This document shows positions 25,956 through 35,297 of a stretch of DNA of 45,484 nucleotides, piece by piece. This stretch comes from Oceanospirillaceae bacterium (GTDB lineage Bacteria > Pseudomonadota > Gammaproteobacteria > Pseudomonadales > Balneatricaceae): assembly GCA_013215375.1 (NCBI GenBank), contig JABSRB010000044.1, positions 1-45,484 on the forward strand, given 5' to 3'. Both the position numbers and the translations under genes were made by a program. The notes beneath the pieces are model-generated. The model did no database searches, was not told where the DNA came from, and worked only from the letters and a program-made list of their open reading frames with translations. Position 1 is the stretch's first letter. Each line of letters opens with the position of its first letter.

Positions 25956-26834
25956 TTACAGAGATGCGAGCATAGGTATTACCCGTACAAAATCTACGGA
26001 TATTAAAATACTAAAACAGGTGATAGTGACAATAGAGAAAACAAATAAATCTTTACCCCATTGTTGCTGATCAGTTTCAGAGTATTTTGCCACGGCAATA
26101 TATAGCCAGTAAAGGCCTAAAGCAGAGACGGCAACGGCATAAAACATGCCCATATGATTCTGTTGCGTCAACAGTAGCGCGACGATAACAAAGGCAATGA
26201 TGTAGGCAATAATATGATTACGCGCTGCTTTAATACCATCAGTCACGGGTAGTACTGGGATTTTAGCGGCTTTGTAATCATTAAAGCGATAAATCGCAAT
26301 CGCGTAAGAGTGTGGTATTTGCCAAAGGCAGAATATAGCCAATAGGATTAAGGCACCACTATCAAACTGGTTGGACGCCGCACAGTAACCGATCACCGGA
26401 GGGCAAGCACCGGATAAACTACCTATGACAGTGCCGTAGACTGATTTCCGTTTGAAGTACATGCTGTAGAGGCCAACATAGACGACAAAGCCCAACACAC
26501 CTAAACCAAAGGTTAATAGGTTGGTATATTCAAGCAGCAGCCCAAAACCTGCCAAGCCCAATATACTGGCGTAGACTAGTGCAAAATTAATCGGCACTAG
26601 CTTTTTAACCAGTACTCGGTTTTGCGTGCGCTGCATCAAGCAATCAATATCGCGATCGATGAAATTGTTGAAGACACAACCTGAAGCGATAATCAGTGTT
26701 ATGCCCAGCATAGTCACCAAAAATAGCATCCATTCGATATCGCCTTTGGCCGCCATAAAGAAACCGGCAGAGCCCGCTATTAAATTACCAAAGATAATAC
26801 CGGGTTTAGTCAGCCCTAAATAATGCTTGAACAT
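25956..26834 (-). CDS. cyoE: Heme O synthase (protoheme IX farnesyltransferase)
   Basis: The 292-residue UbiA-family polytopic membrane enzyme adds a farnesyl group to heme B to make heme O for the quinol oxidase. The allylic diphosphate-binding motif [15 protein letters not shown] is present, as is the second Asp-rich loop. Its ATG directly follows the cyoD TAG with no gap, so it is co-translated within cyoABCDE. Confidence 0.95.
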   Translation of the reverse strand: MFKHYLGLTKPGIIFGNLIAGSAGFFMAAKGDIEWMLFLVTMLGITLIIASGCVFNNFIDRDIDCLMQRTQNRVLVKKLVPINFALVYASILGLAGFGLLLEYTNLLTFGLGVLGFVVYVGLYSMYFKRKSVYGTVIGSLSGACPPVIGYCAASNQFDSGALILLAIFCLWQIPHSYAIAIYRFNDYKAAKIPVLPVTDGIKAARNHIIAYIIAFVIVALLLTQQNHMGMFYAVAVSALGLYWLYIAVAKYSETDQQQWGKDLFVFSIVTITCFSILISVDFVRVIPMLASL

Positions 26835-27203
26835 CTAGTGGCCTATCATCATATTGTGATTTAAATGGCTCATAATCCACACTGAACCAACGATCAAAAT
26901 AGCGACAATAATGATGATAAATGCGGCTGAAGTGGTGTTCCAAATCTGCTCTGAAGATGTATTCATATGCAGGAAGAACACTAGCTGTACCATTACTTGC
27001 GCAACGGCAGTCGCCAATATAACGACTAAGGTCAGCGCGGGAGATACCACTTCAAACATCACCACGTAAAACGCGATGCCAGTCAGTATAATAGAGATTA
27101 ACAAACCTAATACGTACTCTTTAACAGAGCCGTGGGCTGCGCCGCCAGGGCCGTGAGTATCACTGCTATGACCATCCGCTGTGCTGTTATTTTGCGTACT
27201 CAT
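26835..27203 (-). CDS. cyoD: Cytochrome bo3 quinol oxidase subunit IV
   Basis: The 122-residue protein has three membrane helices after a polar His/Gly-rich N-terminus, matching CyoD. The helix segment VAQVMVQLVFFLHMN is characteristic. This small subunit assists assembly of subunit I. Its start overlaps the cyoC stop by one base. Confidence 0.94.
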   Translation of the reverse strand: MSTQNNSTADGHSSDTHGPGGAAHGSVKEYVLGLLISIILTGIAFYVVMFEVVSPALTLVVILATAVAQVMVQLVFFLHMNTSSEQIWNTTSAAFIIIIVAILIVGSVWIMSHLNHNMMIGH

Positions 27204-27811
27204 TACATTACCCCCATTAAATAGACGACACTAAATACACAGATCCAGATAACATCTAAGAAATGCCAGAACAAACTTAGGCACGCCAGACGCACCATAT
27301 TTGCATCACTAAAGCCATCGCGCTTAAAGTGAGCAAAAAGTATTAACATCCAGATTAGACCACCGGTAACGTGTAAGCCGTGGGTCGCTACTAGGCCGTA
27401 AAACGCCGACCAGTAACCACTGGTTTGTGGGGTCGCACCTTCATGGCTAAAGTGATAGAACTCAAACAGCTCCATCCCTAAAAAGCCCAAGCCTAAAGCA
27501 AAGGTAATGAGCAGCCAGGTAATCATGCCGCGCATACTTTTCTTGTGAGCGTACAGCATCGCCATACCAAAGGTGAAACTACTAAACAGTAGCAGTGCTG
27601 TTTCGCCTAATACAAAGTTTAAATCGAACAGTTCTTTAGGCGTGATTTGCCCGGCAAAGCTACCACTCATTACTGCATAAGTTGCGAACAAGGTCGCGAA
27701 CAATATGCAGTCACTCATTATATAAATCCAAAAACCAAAGACGGTGTCCCCACCACTATCGTGGTGGTGTTCGTCTTGGTCATGCACTTGAAGATCAGCG
27801 CTGGTTGTCAT
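27203..27811 (-). CDS. cyoC: Cytochrome bo3 quinol oxidase subunit III
   Basis: The 202-residue protein has five membrane helices. Family segments include FGFWIYIMSDCILFATLFA, HEGATPQTSGYWSAFYGLVA and the C-terminal FWHFLDVIWICVFSVVYL of heme-copper oxidase subunit III. It starts 17 bases after the cyoB stop. Confidence 0.95.
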   Translation of the reverse strand: MTTSADLQVHDQDEHHHDSGGDTVFGFWIYIMSDCILFATLFATYAVMSGSFAGQITPKELFDLNFVLGETALLLFSSFTFGMAMLYAHKKSMRGMITWLLITFALGLGFLGMELFEFYHFSHEGATPQTSGYWSAFYGLVATHGLHVTGGLIWMLILFAHFKRDGFSDANMVRLACLSLFWHFLDVIWICVFSVVYLMGVM

Positions 27812-27828
27812 TCAAAATACTCCTAAAC

Positions 27829-29889
27829 TTAAGCTTCTAAGCTGCTTTTTTTATCTTGCATAGCACGCAACCCAGTAGGGTTAGCATGAACTAAATGTGC
27901 TTCTTCAAGCGGCTCAATTACATCAACTTGCACGTAGTAATCTTTATCGCGCTCAAATGAATAGATGATCAGTGAAGCGAAGATCCCGACGAAGCCGACA
28001 ATAGCCATCCACCAGATATGCCATACCATGGCAAAGCCCATCATCAGTGCAAAACCACTCATGACAATGCCACACCAAGTGTTTTTAGGCATATGGATAG
28101 GGGTATAGTTTTCAGGTACTTCGTAAGCCATGCCGTGATCTTTTTTGTATTGATGCTCATCGCGATCATGAATCTTTGGCATTTTCGCAAAGTTATAGAA
28201 CGGTGGCGGTGAAGATGTTGCCCACTCTAAAGTACGTCCATTCCATGGGTCTCCGGTTAAGTCGCGGTTTTGATCGCGATCACGAATACTCACGTAACCC
28301 ATCCATAACTGCACCGTAATACCGGCGAGTACGATAATCGCACCAAAGGCTGCTACCCAAAGCAACATGGTCCACTCAGGGTTGTCGTAGTAGTTCAAAC
28401 GACGTGTCATACCATTGAAACCCAGTATGTATAGCGGCATGAAAGCAACGAAGAAACCAACGGTCCAAAGTGCACAAGAGATCTTGCCCAGCTTTTCATC
28501 TAGCATGAAGCCAGTTGCTTTAGGGAACCAGTAGGTAAGACCTGCAAAGTAGCCAAATACCGCGCCACCGATGATCACGTTGTGAAAATGGGCGATGAGG
28601 AACAAGCTGTTGTGCAGTACAAAGTCAGCGGCGGGGATCGCCAGCATTACGCCAGTCATACCACCAATGGTAAAGGTGAATAAGAACGAGATGGTCCACC
28701 ACATGGAGGCTGAAAATTCGACGCGGCCCTTATACATAGTGAACAGCCAGTTGAATATTTTCACCCCGGTAGGCACCGATATTATCATGGTCGCGATACC
28801 GAAGAACGCGTTGACGCTGGCGCCAGAACCCATGGTAAAGAAGTGGTGCAGCCAGACGACAAATGACAATACCATGATCACTAAGGTTGCCCATATCAGT
28901 GAAGTATAACCAAACAGGCGCTTGCGCGAGAAAGTCGCGGTGACTTCTGAGAACACACCAAAGGCAGGCAAGATTAAGATATAAACTTCTGGATGACCCC
29001 AAGCCCAAATCAGATTGACGTACATCATCTGATTGCCACCTAAGTCATTGGTAAAGAAATGGGTGCCTATATATCTATCTAAAGTAAGCAGCGTGATTGT
29101 TACTGTTAAAATAGGGAAGGAGATAACGATCAGAATGTTGGCACATAGCGATGTCCAAGTAAAAACTGGCATCTGCATCAGTCTCATACCAGGCGCGCGC
29201 ATCTTCATAATAGTCACGAAGAAGTTAACACCGGTTAGCAAAGTACCTATGCCCGATATCTGCAGTGCCCATAGCCAATAATCTACGCCGACCCAGGGAC
29301 TGTATTCAATACCTGATAGTGGCGGATAAGCCAACCAACCTGTCGCGGCAAATTCACCGACGAACAATGAAATATTAACCAGTAATGCACCAACCACAAA
29401 CAGCCAGAAACTCAAAGAGTTAAGGAAGGGGAACGCAACATCGCGCGCGCCTATTTGCAGTGGTACCACCACGTTCATTAGACCAATTACCAGTGGCATC
29501 GCCACAAAGAAGATCATAATGGTACCGTGTGCGGTAAAGATTTGGTCGTAGTGTTCGGGAGGTAAGAAACCTGCTCCCACTTCGTCCGCGGTGGCGAATG
29601 CCTGTTGTGCTCGCATCATCAATGCATCAGAGAAACCTCTGACTAACATGACAATAGCGACAATTATATACATGACACCTATGCGTTTATGGTCGACAGA
29701 AGTCAGCCACTCATTCCACAGGTAGCCCCATTTTCCCATTTTTGTGATTAGGGCAAATAATCCTATACCGCCCAACATACAAGCTATCATTACCGGTAAA
29801 ATAACCGGGTCTGTAAAAGGGATAACATCTAAGGTGAGTTTGCCAAAAATGATATCTGGCTCCGTCACTATGGTTGCCTTACTCGACAT
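27829..29889 (-). CDS. cyoB: Cytochrome bo3 quinol oxidase subunit I
   Basis: The catalytic subunit of 686 residues (starting MSSKATIV at 29889) contains the low-spin heme and heme O-CuB center. His ligands are visible in [25 protein letters not shown] (the His-Tyr crosslink site), VWLHHFF and [13 protein letters not shown]. It also has the N- and C-terminal extensions of quinol oxidases. A GGAG ribosome site precedes the ATG at 29889, which overlaps the end of cyoA by 11 bases; an in-frame upstream start at 29901 is less likely. It oxidises ubiquinol, reduces O2 to water and pumps protons. Confidence 0.96.
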   Translation of the reverse strand: MSSKATIVTEPDIIFGKLTLDVIPFTDPVILPVMIACMLGGIGLFALITKMGKWGYLWNEWLTSVDHKRIGVMYIIVAIVMLVRGFSDALMMRAQQAFATADEVGAGFLPPEHYDQIFTAHGTIMIFFVAMPLVIGLMNVVVPLQIGARDVAFPFLNSLSFWLFVVGALLVNISLFVGEFAATGWLAYPPLSGIEYSPWVGVDYWLWALQISGIGTLLTGVNFFVTIMKMRAPGMRLMQMPVFTWTSLCANILIVISFPILTVTITLLTLDRYIGTHFFTNDLGGNQMMYVNLIWAWGHPEVYILILPAFGVFSEVTATFSRKRLFGYTSLIWATLVIMVLSFVVWLHHFFTMGSGASVNAFFGIATMIISVPTGVKIFNWLFTMYKGRVEFSASMWWTISFLFTFTIGGMTGVMLAIPAADFVLHNSLFLIAHFHNVIIGGAVFGYFAGLTYWFPKATGFMLDEKLGKISCALWTVGFFVAFMPLYILGFNGMTRRLNYYDNPEWTMLLWVAAFGAIIVLAGITVQLWMGYVSIRDRDQNRDLTGDPWNGRTLEWATSSPPPFYNFAKMPKIHDRDEHQYKKDHGMAYEVPENYTPIHMPKNTWCGIVMSGFALMMGFAMVWHIWWMAIVGFVGIFASLIIYSFERDKDYYVQVDVIEPLEEAHLVHANPTGLRAMQDKKSSLEA

Positions 29890-30763
29890 TTTGCGCTCCA
29901 CTATATTTTTCTATAAGTTGTTCAAACTGTTGGCCATCCACTGTTGAGAAGTACTCAACAGGATGGTCTTTTGTCTTTTGCTGTAATTGCGGCAATGTTT
30001 CGCTGTCGAGGATCTTTGGCGAAGCTTTTACTTTAGCCACCCAAGCATCAAATCCCTGTTGGTCTGTGGCATGTACTTTAAATTTCATGCCAGAGAAACC
30101 AAAACCACTGTAGTTAGCAGATACGCCTCTAAAAGTACCTGGCTCACTCGCCATTAGATGAAGGCGATTTTCCATGCCTGCCATCGCATATATTTGACTG
30201 CCTAATCTAGGAATAAAGAAGGAGTTCATCACGGTGTCTGAGGTGATTCTAAATTCAACCGGTCTGTCGACAGGGATACTGATCTCATTGACCGTCGCAA
30301 TGCCCTGTTCTGGATAGATGAATAACCATTTCCAATCCATCGCAACCACTTGGATAACGAGCTGATTATCAGCATCGCCCAGAGGCTTACGCGGGTCTAA
30401 TGAGTGCGAAGTAACATAAGTGACATAAGACAAGGCGATGACGATTAACGTCGGAACTGTCCAAACCACGATCTCAATTTTTGTTGAGTGCTCCCAGTTA
30501 GGCTTGTATTCCGCGTTTTTATTGCCCTTACGGTACTTGTAGGGGAAGTACACAATCATCATCAACACAGGGATGATAATAATTAACATCAGCGCTACAG
30601 ATATAATGATGAGGGATTTAGCCTCTTCAGCCACAGGCCCTTTAGGGTCAAACAGTGCAAGATTGCAACCGCTGAGAAACAGCGTAGGTAAAAGCACTAA
30701 AATACATTTGAGGACGTTCTTTATCATTTGATAAATTCTCATAAACTCCACTAACTCCTGCAT
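29879..30763 (-). CDS. cyoA: Cytochrome bo3 quinol oxidase subunit II
   Basis: The 294-residue lipoprotein has a signal/lipobox LSGC followed by [19 protein letters not shown], matching CyoA. Two membrane helices lead to a periplasmic cupredoxin domain that lacks the CuA ligands, as in quinol oxidases. The segments [21 protein letters not shown] and [15 protein letters not shown] are typical. It is the first gene of the operon. The start is uncertain: the ATG at 30763 follows GGAGAA, but the ATG at residue 8 (MRIYQM) or MIKNVL would give the usual CyoA signal peptide length. Confidence 0.94.
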   Translation of the reverse strand: MQELVEFMRIYQMIKNVLKCILVLLPTLFLSGCNLALFDPKGPVAEEAKSLIIISVALMLIIIIPVLMMIVYFPYKYRKGNKNAEYKPNWEHSTKIEIVVWTVPTLIVIALSYVTYVTSHSLDPRKPLGDADNQLVIQVVAMDWKWLFIYPEQGIATVNEISIPVDRPVEFRITSDTVMNSFFIPRLGSQIYAMAGMENRLHLMASEPGTFRGVSANYSGFGFSGMKFKVHATDQQGFDAWVAKVKASPKILDSETLPQLQQKTKDHPVEYFSTVDGQQFEQLIEKYSGAQNVE

Positions 30764-30838
30764 TTCTCCGTTTTTCTTAGATGAATAAGAAAGCAGCTAG
30801 AAACACAAAAGGCTAGTTATATGCGGGTGTATTGGTTA

Positions 30839-30863
30839 AATGATAACCAAGAGTGTTATCATT
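30839..30863. promoter_or_regulatory. Inverted repeat upstream of cyoA
   Basis: AATGATAAC (30839-30847) and GTTATCATT (30855-30863) are perfect complements with a 7-base spacer, 76 bases before the cyoA ATG. The TGATAAC half-sites resemble iron- or redox-regulator boxes, but the spacing does not match the Fur 19-mer. A site controlling the oxidase operon in response to oxygen, nitric oxide or iron is possible. Confidence 0.45.
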
Positions 30864-31214
30864 ATTATTTGCAAGTGGATTTTAGTGTCTTTTGCTAGAA
30901 AAAGCGAATTATTTTGTACTGTATTCGTACTATAAGGCAGGTAATACGGCAGCTTAGCGGTATAAGTTGCAGGAGCATTTTATCTTAGGAGAGCTGCTCT
31001 TAAAACGTGATGTTCAAAATGGCCAGCTAAGCGTTGTTGAAGTACTTATTCGGTTAAATTTCGCACAAAATAACCTTGTAAAATAAGGGGCTATAAGCGA
31101 AAAGGGCTGCTTTTGTACCGCAGGGGAGTATACACGAACGAGGTGCTACCGCGAGCCCGAATAGCAACATAGGGTCATTATATTAATTGAGTGTCTAAAG
31201 CGGGTCTGAGAATA

Positions 31215-31253
31215 TTGCAAATCCAGGTTTAGTCACTCAACCAGGATTTGCAA
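31215..31253 (-). terminator. Strong hairpin after the fabH-like gene
   Basis: TTGCAAATCCAGGTT and AACCAGGATTTGCAA pair over 15 bp with one mismatch around a 9-base loop. The hairpin starts 11 bases after the stop of the minus-strand synthase. No T-tract follows on that strand. Confidence 0.55.
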
Positions 31254-31263
31254 AAAGTGAGAA

Positions 31264-32397
31264 TTAACGTTTGCGTAGTACTAAGCTACCAATAGAATAA
31301 CCAGCGCCGAAGGAGCAAATAACCCCTAAATCTCCTGATTGCAAGTCAGTGTGATGCAAATTAAAGGCGATCAGTGATCCTGCAGAAGCTGTGTTGGCAT
31401 ATTGATCTAAAACGATAGGTGCCTCGTCACTGGTTGCCGCACGGCCAAGTAAGCGTTTACCAATTAATACATTCATATTGATATTGGCCTGATGCAACCA
31501 CCAACGTTTTACCTCGGCGTTTTCAATGCCTAAGCCTTGCAGTTGGCTGGTGAGGTGCTCAGCAGCCATCGGGCAAACTTCTTTAAAGACTTTGCGGCCA
31601 TTTTGAATGAAGAACTTGTCTTCGCCGTAAGGATCGGTGTCATCAGCGTACGAGAGGTAACCAAAGTTTGAACGAATATTGTTAGAATAACTGGTGACCG
31701 CTTTAGTGCTCAATATTTCGTAGCTGTGCTCTGCACTGCAAGTTGCTGCGCTTTCCATGATCGTGGCGGTGGCAACATCGCCAAAAATGAAGTGACTGTC
31801 GCGGTCTCTCCAGTTGTTTTGTGGTGAGGTTAATTCGGGGTTAACTACCAATACGCAGCGAGCAGTGCCCGCCTTGACCATTTCATAGGCACGTTGCAGG
31901 GCAAAGGTCGCAGCTGAGCAAGCGACCAACATATCAAAGCCAAAGCCTGCAATGCCCAATTGGTCTTGTATCTCAATGGCAATCGCTGGATAAGAGCGCT
32001 GGGTATAAGCGCAAGCGACAATGACTACATCAATATCTGCTGCTTTTTTGTTGGCTGCAGCCATGGCTTTGCGCGCCGCATTTAAGCCCATCTCGGCTTG
32101 TTGTGAGACCTCATCATTACTACGTGCGGGAATAAAAGGTCGCATGCGGTCAATGTCGAGAATGCCTTCTTTGGCGAAAACGTAACGGCTTTTAATCCCA
32201 GAAGCTTTGGTAATAAATTCGGCGCTGGACAGTGGCTTTGCCGTAATCTCTCCAGACTCAATTTCGTTGGCGTGCTCGCGGTTAAACTTTTCAGCGTAAC
32301 CGTTATATGCCTCGACTAGCTCTTCGTTGCTGACGCTGTGTTCAGGTGTCCAGAGACCGGCGCCGCTAATTACTATTGGGTTATCAGAGGTTGTCAT
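31264..32397 (-). CDS. Beta-ketoacyl-ACP synthase III family protein (PA3286-like)
   Basis: The 377-residue thiolase-fold synthase has the KAS III triad: Cys160 (LVACSAATFA), His302 (WWLHQANINMN) and Asn335 (ANTASAGS). Its length and an insertion at about 40-95 set it apart from housekeeping FabH (~317 residues) and match the Pseudomonas PA3286 group, which draws octanoyl-CoA from beta-oxidation into fatty acid synthesis. Predicted cytosolic. It is a single gene with a hairpin at its 3' end. Confidence 0.88.
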   Translation of the reverse strand: MTTSDNPIVISGAGLWTPEHSVSNEELVEAYNGYAEKFNREHANEIESGEITAKPLSSAEFITKASGIKSRYVFAKEGILDIDRMRPFIPARSNDEVSQQAEMGLNAARKAMAAANKKAADIDVVIVACAYTQRSYPAIAIEIQDQLGIAGFGFDMLVACSAATFALQRAYEMVKAGTARCVLVVNPELTSPQNNWRDRDSHFIFGDVATATIMESAATCSAEHSYEILSTKAVTSYSNNIRSNFGYLSYADDTDPYGEDKFFIQNGRKVFKEVCPMAAEHLTSQLQGLGIENAEVKRWWLHQANINMNVLIGKRLLGRAATSDEAPIVLDQYANTASAGSLIAFNLHHTDLQSGDLGVICSFGAGYSIGSLVLRKR

Positions 32398-32863
32398 AGA
32401 TCGTAGATTCCTGAAAATAGGTTGTTTTTATGGTTAGGCTAATGACATTATCGTTTTTAGTACAAAAAAGGAAGGCAGGGCCTGATACCGGCACAATCAA
32501 AAGCTGAAACGATTAGAGATTGTGACTCAAGTACTTTTTATCGTCCAGTAAATTGATGCTTTGTGGGTAATAAAGTGGGTTAAAATCGGCGAACTCGCAA
32601 TAATCATTCATGAAAAACACTACAGAGAACAGAGGGCTAAATTTTTCTGAGTTAACTTGTTGCTAAATTAGTCACCATTTATTGTTTGTATTAAAAGCGA
32701 CAGAATAATCCGTTATGCAACACGAAGGCTGTTAACAACTGCTCTAGATAGCGCTTAATTTGTCTTTAAGTACAAAATAAGAAGGAAAATGTTACAGTCG
32801 ATTTTTGCTACCTTTCTAAATGATTTTATAACTATTAATTTTAATAATATTAGAGGGCTACAT
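32398..32863. other. Intergenic region between the FabH-like gene and the ABM gene
   Basis: AT-rich, with no strong structure. A minus-strand ATG frame at 32513-32611 encodes 32 residues (MNDYCEFADFNPLYYPQ...) but has no ribosome site; it may be a gene remnant. Confidence 0.35.
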
Positions 32864-33169
32864 ATGATTAATGTCATCGCTTCCATTAAAGTAAAACCTG
32901 AGCAGTTAACCCGCTTTATTGCCATATTTAAAGCAAATACACCCAAGGTCTTAGAGGAGGAGGGGTGTATTGAATACGCGGCCACAGTAGATTATAAAAC
33001 GCCGATCCCTATACAGGAAATAGACCCTTGTATAGTGACTATTATAGAAAAATGGCAGTCTCTCGATCACTTGAATGCACATCTAGAGGCTCCGCACATG
33101 CTGGAATATAAAGTTGAGGTAACGGACATGGTAGAAGCGGTTTCGTTAAAGATCCTGCAGGACGCTTAG
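32864..33169 (+). CDS. ABM-domain monooxygenase (YgiN-like)
   Basis: The 101-residue product, starting MINVIASIKVKPEQLTRF, is an antibiotic-biosynthesis-monooxygenase fold protein: a beta-strand start, then TPKVLEEEGCIEYA, EKWQSLDHLNAHLEAPHM with the typical W and H, and a C-terminal strand. Such ~100-residue dimers oxidise quinols or aromatic compounds without cofactors. The open frame reaches 32789, but ATG 32864 follows AGAGG and fits the family. It lies alone; an inverted repeat CATCAC/GTGATG downstream (33245-33271) may end its transcript. Confidence 0.85.
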   Translation: MINVIASIKVKPEQLTRFIAIFKANTPKVLEEEGCIEYAATVDYKTPIPIQEIDPCIVTIIEKWQSLDHLNAHLEAPHMLEYKVEVTDMVEAVSLKILQDA

Positions 33170-33388
33170 TCATACAAAGACCGCATGTATCGCAACTATT
33201 TAACGGTTGTTGATGCAACTGCGTCTTTAGAGAAAAGCAAAGCACATCACTATAACCTACCTATGGTGATGCGTAATTATCGAGCATAGAGGAGGTAATA
33301 GTTCTTCAGGGCAGCACTATTATGTTATTAAAAAAAGTAGCAGTGTTATACTCAGCTCCTCTCCTTTATAACTATTTTTTGAGCCCCT

Positions 33389-34633
33389 ATGTCATTTTCA
33401 AAACTTGGATTGTCTGATCCTATTTTACAAGCCATAAAAGAGCTTGGGTATAACACAGCCACCCCTATTCAAAAACAAGCAATTCCCGTTATTCTTTCCG
33501 GTAAAGACTTAATTGCCACCGCGCAAACTGGCACTGGTAAAACAGCCGCTTTTGTCTTGCCAATACTCGAGAAATTTAATCAAGAGCGTAAGCTTCGTGG
33601 CAAGCGCATTCGTGCGTTGATCATCACCCCAACCCGTGAGCTTGCCACGCAAATTGAAGCTAACGTTAATGCCTACAGCAAAAATTTAAACCTGAGTTGT
33701 ATGGCGGTTTATGGTGGGGTGGATACCGAGCAACAAAAGCTGCGTTTAATTGAAGGCATAGACATTTTAGTGGCTACACCAGGCAGGCTGATCGATTTAG
33801 CGTATCAACGTGCGCTGCATTTTGATGAGCTTGAATTTTTGGTACTAGATGAAGCCGACAGAATGGCGGATATGGGCTTTATTAGCGACATAGAAAAAAT
33901 CATAGAGCGTTTACCAGCTTCGCGTCAAAATTTACTGTTCTCGGCGACGATGAGTACCGATGTGCGCACTTTAGCGGATAGTTTCTCTGATAGCTCTGCA
34001 CAAAGCATTGCCGATGACTCTCCTTATAAAGGTGCTGCAAAAAAGGCCAGCAATAGCATTGTTGAAGTGACTATCAGTGCCAATAAAAAAGCGGCACCGA
34101 CCATTAAACAGTGGCTAATTACCGTTGATAAAGATACTAAATCAGCACTGCTAAGCCATTTGATTAATGATCAGCAATGGGATCAGGCGCTGATTTTTAT
34201 CGAAAAGAAACACGGTGCCGCTAAGCTGGTGAGCCAGCTTGCCAAGCGTGGCATTAGTGCAGATGCCATTCATGGGGACAGAAGCCAGGCGATGCGCGAA
34301 AAAATCTTGGCTGATTTTAAATCCGGTGAGCTAAAATACTTAGTGGCCACAGGTGTTGCTGCTCGTGGCCTAGATATAGGTAAGCTGAGCCGTGTGGTCA
34401 ATTACGATTTGCCATTCAAACCTGAAGAGTACATTCATCGTATAGGCCGTACTGGCCGTGCAGGGATGAGTGGTGAGGCTATCTCTTTTGTCGCCATGGG
34501 CGACTTTAAAAACCTCTGCGCCATCGAAAGTCGCTTAGATCATGTGATTGATCGAAAGGAAATTGAAGGCTTCCCCGTGCGTAAAACTGTTCCAGTTTCA
34601 ATCTTGAATTATGTGCCTAAAAATAAGCGCTAA
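33389..34633 (+). CDS. rhlE: DEAD-box RNA helicase, RhlE type
   Basis: The 414-residue ATP-dependent RNA helicase has the Q motif (ATPIQKQAIP), Walker A AQTGTGKT (45-52), PTRELA, DEAD (154-157), SAT (185-187) and the C-terminal motifs VATGVAARGLDIG and HRIGRTGRAG. These define the DEAD-box family; the short basic tail fits the RhlE branch, which acts in ribosome assembly and RNA turnover. The helicase-C linker has an inserted Ser/Ala-rich stretch at about 200-222. A strong terminator follows at 34694. Confidence 0.92.
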   Translation: MSFSKLGLSDPILQAIKELGYNTATPIQKQAIPVILSGKDLIATAQTGTGKTAAFVLPILEKFNQERKLRGKRIRALIITPTRELATQIEANVNAYSKNLNLSCMAVYGGVDTEQQKLRLIEGIDILVATPGRLIDLAYQRALHFDELEFLVLDEADRMADMGFISDIEKIIERLPASRQNLLFSATMSTDVRTLADSFSDSSAQSIADDSPYKGAAKKASNSIVEVTISANKKAAPTIKQWLITVDKDTKSALLSHLINDQQWDQALIFIEKKHGAAKLVSQLAKRGISADAIHGDRSQAMREKILADFKSGELKYLVATGVAARGLDIGKLSRVVNYDLPFKPEEYIHRIGRTGRAGMSGEAISFVAMGDFKNLCAIESRLDHVIDRKEIEGFPVRKTVPVSILNYVPKNKR

Positions 34634-34693
34634 TTTTATGCGAATATCCTATAAAGAATAGTCTCTTCTAAAAGACCAAGTTTTCTTTTCCAG

Positions 34694-34728
34694 AAGCCTC
34701 CAAACATCGAGTTTAGGAGGCTTTTTTT
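34694..34728 (+). terminator. Intrinsic terminator of the helicase gene
   Basis: AAGCCTCC and GGAGGCTT form the outer stem, AAAC/GTTT extends it, and TTTTTTT follows. It lies 60 bases after the stop codon. Confidence 0.92.
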
Positions 34729-35297
34729 GCATTAATTCTCAAGGATTCTACCTATATAAGATTTCTTCGCATATCTCTATGTATTCGATTAGGTAAACTG
34801 CTTCGGTTTTAAAAGGTTAGAAAGTAGCAGTACGTTTTTAAAATCGTTTATATAGGCAGCGAGAGTAATTTACCATTTATTTGAATGGTAGGTGAGTGCT
34901 GTTATAAGTATAGACCTTATGACTATTTCTAACCAAGCCACAAGCCGTCCCAAATAACTATTTAAAAATCCTCATCTATAGCTCTCTCATTAAGTTGGTA
35001 ATTAACTTATAAAGACCAAGTTGTCTTTGTTTAGGGGGAAGGAGTTTGGGTGTAAGACAGAAAACTGGTATTGAAAATTAGCCGTATTATTACCGTAATT
35101 AGGATGTGTCATAAGCATTGCAGTCTTTATGAAATGGTCAGTGAAATAGCAAGGCTATTAGCTGGATGGGCTGTATATGCATTGGGTGAAACTATCTGGT
35201 TAACCGTTAAACATAGATAGGTTTAATTTATAGGTTGTGTTTTAATACGGCGCGTATGTGTTTGATAATAATAAATCTTTTTAAAAGGACTTGATTG
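34729..35297. other. Gene-free region upstream of the large lipoprotein
   Basis: About 570 bases, AT-rich. Two small inverted repeats sit together: TAAGTT/AACTTA at 34991-35009 and AAAGAC/GTCTTT at 35011-35028. They may be regulatory for the lipoprotein gene. Its ribosome site AAAAGGA lies at 35283-35289. Confidence 0.4.

Larger units (their letters stand above)
30764..31263. other. Promoter region upstream of cyoABCDE
   Basis: About 500 bases without a supported gene. The region holds the minus-strand cyo promoter, the inverted repeat at 30839-30863 and the hairpin at 31215-31253 that follows the fabH-like gene. Confidence 0.4.

Noticed and set aside
32513-32611. Minus-strand frame of 32 residues starting MNDYCEFADF
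   Set aside because: Protein-like in composition, but without a ribosome site and too short to support alone.
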